A stretch of 64,000 bases of DNA, taken from assembly GCA_036674765.1 (NCBI GenBank), contig JARVKI010000068.1:124001-188000 (forward strand), given 5' to 3'. The notes beneath the pieces were generated by a model. That model ran no database searches. It saw only the letters and a list, made by a program, of their open reading frames with translations, and was not told the origin of the DNA. The translations under genes were made by a program, and so were the position numbers. This DNA is from Seiridium cupressi. Its lineage: Eukaryota > Ascomycota > Sordariomycetes > Amphisphaeriales > Sporocadaceae. Position 1 is the stretch's first letter. Each line of letters starts with the position of its first letter. Below are positions 58,501-64,000 of this stretch, in pieces.

Positions 58501-60170
58501 GGCTTACCAGAATTGATACCACTTGCACCCGGTAGTCCACCACTGCCTCCTGGAGCGGTCTGTGAGGCGCCGTTTGGTGCTGATTGACCATCTCCAGATG
58601 GACTCGAGCCGAAGCCGGGCGTGGTCGGAGATGCACCACCACCCCCAATGGGAGCAGTCTGCGAAGCACCGCTGCTACTGATCGGTGCGGATTGTCCATT
58701 GTTTGAACTATTGGGGCCTGATCCTGAGCTTGCCTGAGTTGCACCACCGCTACTCGTAGGTGCAGTCTGCAATGCCCCACTGCCGCTTGCTGGAGCCGAA
58801 CCGCCACTACCTGCTACAGAACCTTGGTTGGAATTGGTGTTCTGTCCAGATGCTTTTGTTTGGGAAGGACCATTACCGGCTTGGGTCGGGTTGAGTGGGC
58901 CAGAACCGCTTCCTTGAGCAAGTGTAGTGGAAAGTTGGCCTGTTTGGCTCGCTGCTGGGCTCGTTACCGATGGCAGGGTAATGGACTGAGCAGCAGATGC
59001 TGAGAACGGCTCGCTATTGGACACAGTAGGATTTAGGGGTATCGTTCCAGCTCCTGTCGCAGTGGCGGTATCGCTATAGGTAGGGCTGAAAGATGTAACA
59101 GAAGCCATATCACCACAGACGCCAGTGACAGTAGTCAGGAGACCATTCACCAGTTTAACAGCTTCACAAAGATTTAAATCGATGACGGATGCCACCGCAG
59201 CGATGGGGCCGTTGCTTGCGTCCAGTATTGAGTTGAGACCACCCGAGACAAGGGACTTGACGTTGTCCAGCAAATCGAGGGGGACGACATCGGCAATGTC
59301 CGAGACCACATCGTTGACAATGTTGTCGATCGTAGATTCGAGATTGTCCAGTAGAGATCCGACACCCACAAGAGCTCCATCAGGGCTGAGGGCATCAGTC
59401 TCAACTTGGGCAGCAAGAGTGGCAACCGCGGCAGCAGCATTTTGAACTTGACTTAGGACCCTGTCAGCAGCTGCGGTGGCCTGAGACACGACATCATTAA
59501 CAATAGTTGCTAACGGGAGGTTGGAAGGTAGAAGCGCCGTTGCTCCACCAAGTATCCCTGAGATGCCGGCAGCCATCCAGTCACCAGCATCATCTGCGAC
59601 AGTGGCAAGCCCTGCAGGATTCAAAGCCACTCCACCGATATCCGGGAGAAGAGGTATGCCAGCTCCACCCTCTGCTGTAACAGTGGGAAGAATGTTCGGA
59701 ATGTTGGGGACAGCTGGTATCAAAGTCGAGAGTGGTGCTGCAGCAAGTGAGGTGAGAGCACCAACAACACTGGGATTTAGCTGTGATAGAATGCTCGGTA
59801 ATACCTTGCCGGGCATTATGCCACCCGGACCCAGAAGACCACGCTTTTCCAATTCAGCTGGGAAGTATTCCCCAAGAAGGTCCTGGTGTTTCAAAGTTGG
59901 AGTAGGCTCAATGACTTTGCTCCCCTGAAGTGGCGGAGGAGTGGCATCGTTGGCATCGGTGGCATGAGTGGCATCGGTGGCATCATTGCGTTGCTGAAGG
60001 TCGAGAGTAGACTCGTTCGTATTGCTGCGATGTTGAAGCTCACGGATAGTGGCTTCAGCCGCTGTAGACCATCTCGTGAAAGCCAGGGGAAGCACGAGAC
60101 AGAAGACACAGAAGGCGACTACCATTAGTAGCCTCTTCAACCCCGTGAACGGGGCCGTAGAGGCAGACAT
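55538..60170 (-). CDS. giant Pro/Gly/Ser-rich extracellular protein with WSC domain
   Basis: Exons are 58508..60170, 58402..58449, 58261..58343 and 55538..58210, giving 1,488 residues; all phases agree. N-terminal hydrophobic anchor LLMVVAFCVFCLVLPLAF. About 450 residues follow with amphipathic, hydrophobic-surface-like stretches, then a Ser/Gly/Pro/Thr repeat region. Next are Cys-rich segments (CPAQPPCPTCPP, CDDCVDGWFCPP, CAHCSSGWFCIP) and a WSC domain (GWTYSGCWADQP ... NKCFCGQFLNG ... CAGDTSQACGSNWSLLTY). A Pro/Gly/Ser-rich tail of about 650 residues has recurring TPGGxGPSPTLPGG-type units. WSC domains bind polysaccharide. The protein is likely a heavily O-glycosylated cell-surface or wall adhesin. 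No GPI signal is seen at the C-terminus. Confidence 0.85.
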
Positions 60171-61007
60171 GGTGTTGATTGCTGTCTCAATGGACCGTAC
60201 AGAGCCGGTGGAGAACAGTCTACAGCGAGCGGTGGATTTGAAAGATTGACAAAAGAAGGGAATATCTCATAGATGAAGAGACCACCAAAATCTCCAAAGC
60301 GTTCAAAGCCGAACCAAAAGTAAGGGTCCAAAACACCAAAAGGAGTGGGATTGTAATGGGGAATGGTGTCAGCAAAAAGAGTGTGATGAAGCTGAAAAGG
60401 AGATGAGGAAGAAGGCCGACGGAATGGGAACTTGAGGTACTAGGAGAACGCTTGCCATTGCGTCCCTTGCTGCTGCTTATTCTATTTGAATTGTCAACAG
60501 GCAGTGATCGTGATTGGAAGGGACTTTCCAGCACACTCTTGGTTGGCAGCCGCGGGAGTTACGATCACCGAGATGCGCACCAGAAGTCATGTATCATCTA
60601 GGGTTTTTGAGGACGAGCATTGAAACAAATAACAGCATTGCAGACTTCATCGCCTTCATACCGTTTCCAGTTCCATACTAAATTGAGCAAGGGGTTGCGC
60701 AGATACTAACACATGGTGCTATGAATCGCTGGCCATTGTCAAATCCGAGGCATGCCTGTGAGCTAATAAGTCATCCAGCGCGGATACTGAGCTTTGAAAT
60801 CACACCGAAGAATCACACATGCACCAACTCCAATATAATAGAAAACCCAAGACCGTTGTCTCAGTAGCTGTTTAATTTTGCTAGCCTCGTGTCCGATTCC
60901 CTGAGATGACCTTGGCTCACCCTAGCAGTCATCCATTCATGCATGCATTAATGTTCAAAAGACAACAGAAGACACCTGAAAAGCCCGAAAACCATTCCTG
61001 GCATTTT
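60171..61007. other. intergenic spacer, WSC gene promoter
   Basis: 840 bp; WSC gene 5' flank and RPS2 3' flank. Nothing else recognised. Confidence 0.4.
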
Positions 61008-61986
61008 CTAGTATCTCTTGCCCTCGCGGAGAGTGTCAGCAAACTCCTCCAGCGGGCTTCTGATCAGCTTCGTCTCCTTCCACAGGTTGGGGGTCAAGAA
61101 ACCGTAGGTGTTGGAGATGGCGACGAAGGTGGCCTTGAGGGTGTTCTCGAGGGTCTTGGTCGAACCGGACGAGGAAGTGTAGGCATCCTCAATACCGGCA
61201 AGCTGTAGGAGACGCTTGACAGCGGGCGAAGCGACGATCTGAGTACCACGGGGAGCGGGGATAAGCTAGAGACGCAACCGTTAGTTCTTGTCCCTCCTAG
61301 AATTCACGTTTTTCAAATGCACTTACTCTGACAGTGACGGAACCACACTTTCCGCTCTCCTTGACGGGCAGCGAGTGGGGAAGACCAAGGTTGGTACCCC
61401 AGAAACCACGACGGACGGGGATGACGCTCAGCTTGGCGATGATGATGGCGGCACGGATGGCAGTGGCGACTTCCTTGGAGGTCTTGATACCGAGACCGAC
61501 GTGGCCATCAGAGTCACCAATGATGACGATGGCCTTGAATCGGGTACGCTGACCGGCACGGGTCTGCTTCTGGACAGGCTTGATCTGTAGTGGAGCGCGC
61601 AAAGTCAGTCTCTGATGGTTCAAACTTCCTCGTTTCGCATGCGCCGAGTGTGCACTCCATCCACCCATCATGGCCGCAGCCGTCTGCGATGTATTTCTGA
61701 GACTTTTTCCTCAACGTACCTTCATGACCTCGTCCTTGAGCTTGGGCAGGAAAAAGTCGACGATCTGGTACTCCTTGATGGGGAGCGAGTGCAGGTAGAT
61801 CTCCTCCATGCTCTTGATCTTGCCAGCCTTTACGAGACGGCCGAGCTTGGTGACGGGTTGCCACTCCTTCTCGCCGCTGTCCTTTCCACCGCGTCTGCCA
61901 CGGCCACGGCCGCGTCCTCGTCGGTCACCACCTCGGTCACCTCGAGCGCCGAAGCCACCACCTCGTGCACCACCGCGGTCAGCCAT
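61008..61986 (-). CDS. rps2: 40S ribosomal protein S2 (uS5)
   Basis: Small-subunit ribosomal protein near the mRNA entry and decoding centre. Exons are 61720..61986, 61327..61584 and 61008..61265 (89, 86 and 86 codons including stop, all phase 0); 260 residues. The N-terminus is an RG/RGG-rich tail ([20 protein letters not shown]), an arginine-methylation target in relatives. The double-stranded-RNA-binding-like S5 fold begins at [17 protein letters not shown] and includes [18 protein letters not shown] and [18 protein letters not shown]. The C-terminal S5 domain ends in [13 protein letters not shown]. Sequence and length are fully typical. Confidence 0.98.
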
Positions 61987-62789
61987 GTTGATTTCTGATT
62001 GATTCCGGTTTCGTAGGAGTTTTTCGGAACTCGGTTCGACCCTTGGAGAGGAATTGGCTGTGGTGGTTAGTTGTCGGGTCGTGGTTATTTGTGGTGGGAT
62101 GGGCCCTTCAACGAACTTTTCGGAAATTCTGAAAATTGGCAGCCGGGGTGCAGTCGTGTGTGCAGACTGGCAGTCCAGAAGCCCTAAAGCTCAGCGAGGC
62201 GCCAAGTGGGGCAGCGCAGAAAAAGAAAGTCCGTGCACGATCTACCTATCGCTTCCCCTTCCCCGGGTGTGTCGGATTTGATTGGTTCAATACAATTGAA
62301 TTCATTCTCCTAAGATGGACCTAGGTAACCTACCTACATAGTTAATGGACAGAGTACCTATCTGCTTTATGAGTTCGGTTCACGGCTGATTTTTGTCTAC
62401 CATTCATTGACTTACAACCCTATTCAGAGAGCGCTTTGTTAGAGTAGTGAAGGACTCGTTCCTCGAAATGGCCGAAACAGTCTTGTCATTTTATCTTGGG
62501 TACACGTGAGCGTCTCTACTTATCATCCTTAATATACGGCTCCTATCTACAACCGAGCCCGCCGGCCTCATCGTTCCGGAGCCTAAAAAGCCATAATAAC
62601 GTAACTGAATCGAGCGGAGTGTCTTATCAAACTCGACCTAAATGCCTTCATGCAAAAGGACGCGCAATAAAGACGTTGCTGAATCATGGAAAAAAATCAT
62701 CCCAAGATTCAAAGAAAAGAGGGTATCACATCATGGCATCGATCGACTTCTGCTTATACTTGTTGCCCGTTCGCTTCCCTACATCCTCC
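61987..62789. other. intergenic spacer, RPS2 promoter
   Basis: 800 bp; RPS2 5' flank on the left, sulfurtransferase 3' flank on the right. Short open stretches only. Confidence 0.4.
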
Positions 62790-63872
62790 TCACGCATCGT
62801 CCTTGATGATCAGGTTTTCCGAAGGCTCGACTCTCTGTGCCCATTCGCTGCAACATATGTCAGTTTATGTATCTACAGCAGCAAATAGATTGACTCACGT
62901 CCAGCTGCCATCGTAGACTCTCCGCGTCTCGGGAGATCCATAGCCTGCCTCTTCCAATGCAGTCTCAATGACCACAGCAGTCACACCTGTTCCACAGCTT
63001 GTGATGATCGGCTTCTCGGGATCCACGCCCTTCTCCTGGAACAGCTTCTTCAGTTGGTCCTTGGGTAGGAAAGCCTTAGTCTTGGGGTCCAGGACGGCAT
63101 CGAAAGGAATGTTGATAGCGCCAGGCATGTGGCCGGAAGACAGGCCTTCTCTTGGCTCCGGTGCCGCGCCAGTAAATCTGCCTGCTCCTCTAGCATCCAG
63201 GATCTGCACTCCCTCAGAACCTTCCTTGTTGTAATCCTTGGCAACGTCCTTGACTTCCTCAAAGCTGGCGACCTGATCATCCGGATTTAATTTCGGAATG
63301 GGGTACATGCTACATTCGACGCTGTAGAGTTCGCCAGATTCCGTCGGATACCCCTCCTCTACCCAGAGCTTGAAGTTGTTCAGGATGTGGACCTTGTTGT
63401 GTCCGAACACCCTCAACGTCCAGCCCACCCTTGGTGCACTGAAGATGCCCTGCTCTTTCGAGTCATACACGACGACTGTGTCTTCTTTCCTGATTCCCAA
63501 CTCGCTCATGGCCGCAGCAAACTCCTTCGCACTAGGGAGCATATGCGGGTATGGGCTGTGCTTGTCCTTGACCTTGTCGACATCGAAGAATTTCGCCTTG
63601 GGAATGCGCTGTTGCCGGAACGTATCAATGCCCTTGCGTTCGTCATTCGGGAGAAACCACGATGCGCAAAGGGGAATGACCCGAGGTTCCGAGTTGATGG
63701 GCGAAGGCGGGCTCTTTTTTAGAGCTTCGGCGAGCTCTTTCGGCGTGACAAGGTAGGAGGAAAGGTTGCGACGGGACTCCATTATGCCAATTTGCATTGA
63801 ACAGGTCCTCAGTATGAAGCTCGGTCGAGGCAGAGCCGCTCTCGACGAGCGAAAGACTGCAGCGGCCGCCAT
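62790..63872 (-). CDS. two-domain rhodanese-type sulfurtransferase (3-mercaptopyruvate/thiosulfate), probably mitochondrial
   Basis: Transfers sulfane sulfur from 3-mercaptopyruvate or thiosulfate to thiol acceptors. Exons are 62899..63872 and 62790..62847, 343 residues; the short last exon adds TEWAQRVEPSENL and completes the C-terminus. The N-terminal stretch of about 35 residues is basic and Ala/Arg/Ser-rich (AAAAVFRSSRAALPRPSF), consistent with a mitochondrial presequence. The inactive rhodanese domain has CASWFLPNDERKG and DTVVVYDSKEQGIFSAPRVGWTLRVFGH. The catalytic domain has LDARGAGRFTG, GHMPGAINIPF and the active loop SCGTGVTA with the catalytic Cys. A CG(S/T)GVT loop, rather than CRKGVT, favours mercaptopyruvate over thiosulfate as donor. 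Confidence 0.94.
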
Positions 63873-64000
63873 GACCGTCTTATTTACTCAGTGCAGCTCC
63901 TGAGGTAACAGTTGGTGGATACTACTAATGTACGTCGTGAGGAGTCGACCTCCGGCGCTCGGCGGCTGGTATTGACGAAAGTTTCGGGCGGATGGCGTTG

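Noticed and set aside
1..64000. CRISPR arrays, prophage, rRNA genes or telomeric repeats
   Set aside because: No regularly spaced repeats, rRNA or TTAGGG arrays were seen; the DNA is eukaryotic nuclear.

Overview
The window is nuclear DNA of a filamentous ascomycete (Pezizomycotina, most likely Sordariomycetes and perhaps Hypocreales). The evidence is short GT-AG introns of about 45-75 nt with CTRAY-like branch points, roughly 50% GC genes separated by AT-rich spacers, and a typical fungal gene set: uS5/RPS2 with an RG-rich N-terminus, TFB3/MAT1, NudC, a Trk potassium transporter, an ER FKBP, a pectin lyase and a WSC-domain protein. The order-level placement is inference. Coordinates of spliced genes are outer limits; exon limits I derived by hand are in each entry, and in every intact spliced model the exon lengths sum to a multiple of three.

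Layout. 1-3,900: a conserved unknown gene and a small gene that looks frameshifted. 3,917-25,286: a secondary-metabolite gene cluster, in order an MFS efflux pump (-), an SDR (+), a TOXE-type basic-region/ankyrin regulator (+), a 9-exon cytochrome P450 (-), a BBE-type FAD oxidase (+), an alpha/beta-hydrolase resembling polyketide transferases (-), and a 12-exon highly reducing PKS (+; KS-AT-DH-psiMT-ER-KR-ACP). 26,116-30,939: TFB3, NudC and a URI/Bud27-like prefoldin protein. 31,357-31,582: a MITE. 32,162-36,227: an SDR and a DUF3112-like membrane protein. 37,205-45,875: a BNR/sialidase-fold protein, DNA polymerase kappa (interrupted by a 100-N assembly gap in a repeat), a Trk transporter and an ER FKBP. 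48,334-50,897: a Ser-rich small protein and an RRM protein. 52,577-60,170: a pectin lyase and a very large Pro/Gly/Ser-rich WSC protein. 61,008-63,872: RPS2 and a two-domain sulfurtransferase.

The main observation is that the polyketide cluster looks like a decaying pathway. The PKS carries a one-base frameshift in a G6 run and an in-frame TAG where the family normally has Trp. The MFS pump has an in-frame TAG at another expected Trp. The FAD oxidase is frameshifted. The regulator's ankyrin coding continues in frame past its stop. The P450, SDR and hydrolase remain open over their full length. Both TGG to TAG changes are the TpG to TpA type expected of RIP or other cytosine deamination. The homopolymer lesion in the PKS, and a similar one near 2,860, could instead be sequencing errors, and the N gap shows the assembly is not perfect.

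If functional, the cluster would work as follows: the PKS makes a reduced acyl chain, the hydrolase/transferase releases or transfers it, the P450, FAD oxidase and SDR tailor it, the MFS pump exports it, and the basic-region/ankyrin protein switches the set on. The remaining genes are ordinary core or secreted-protein genes.
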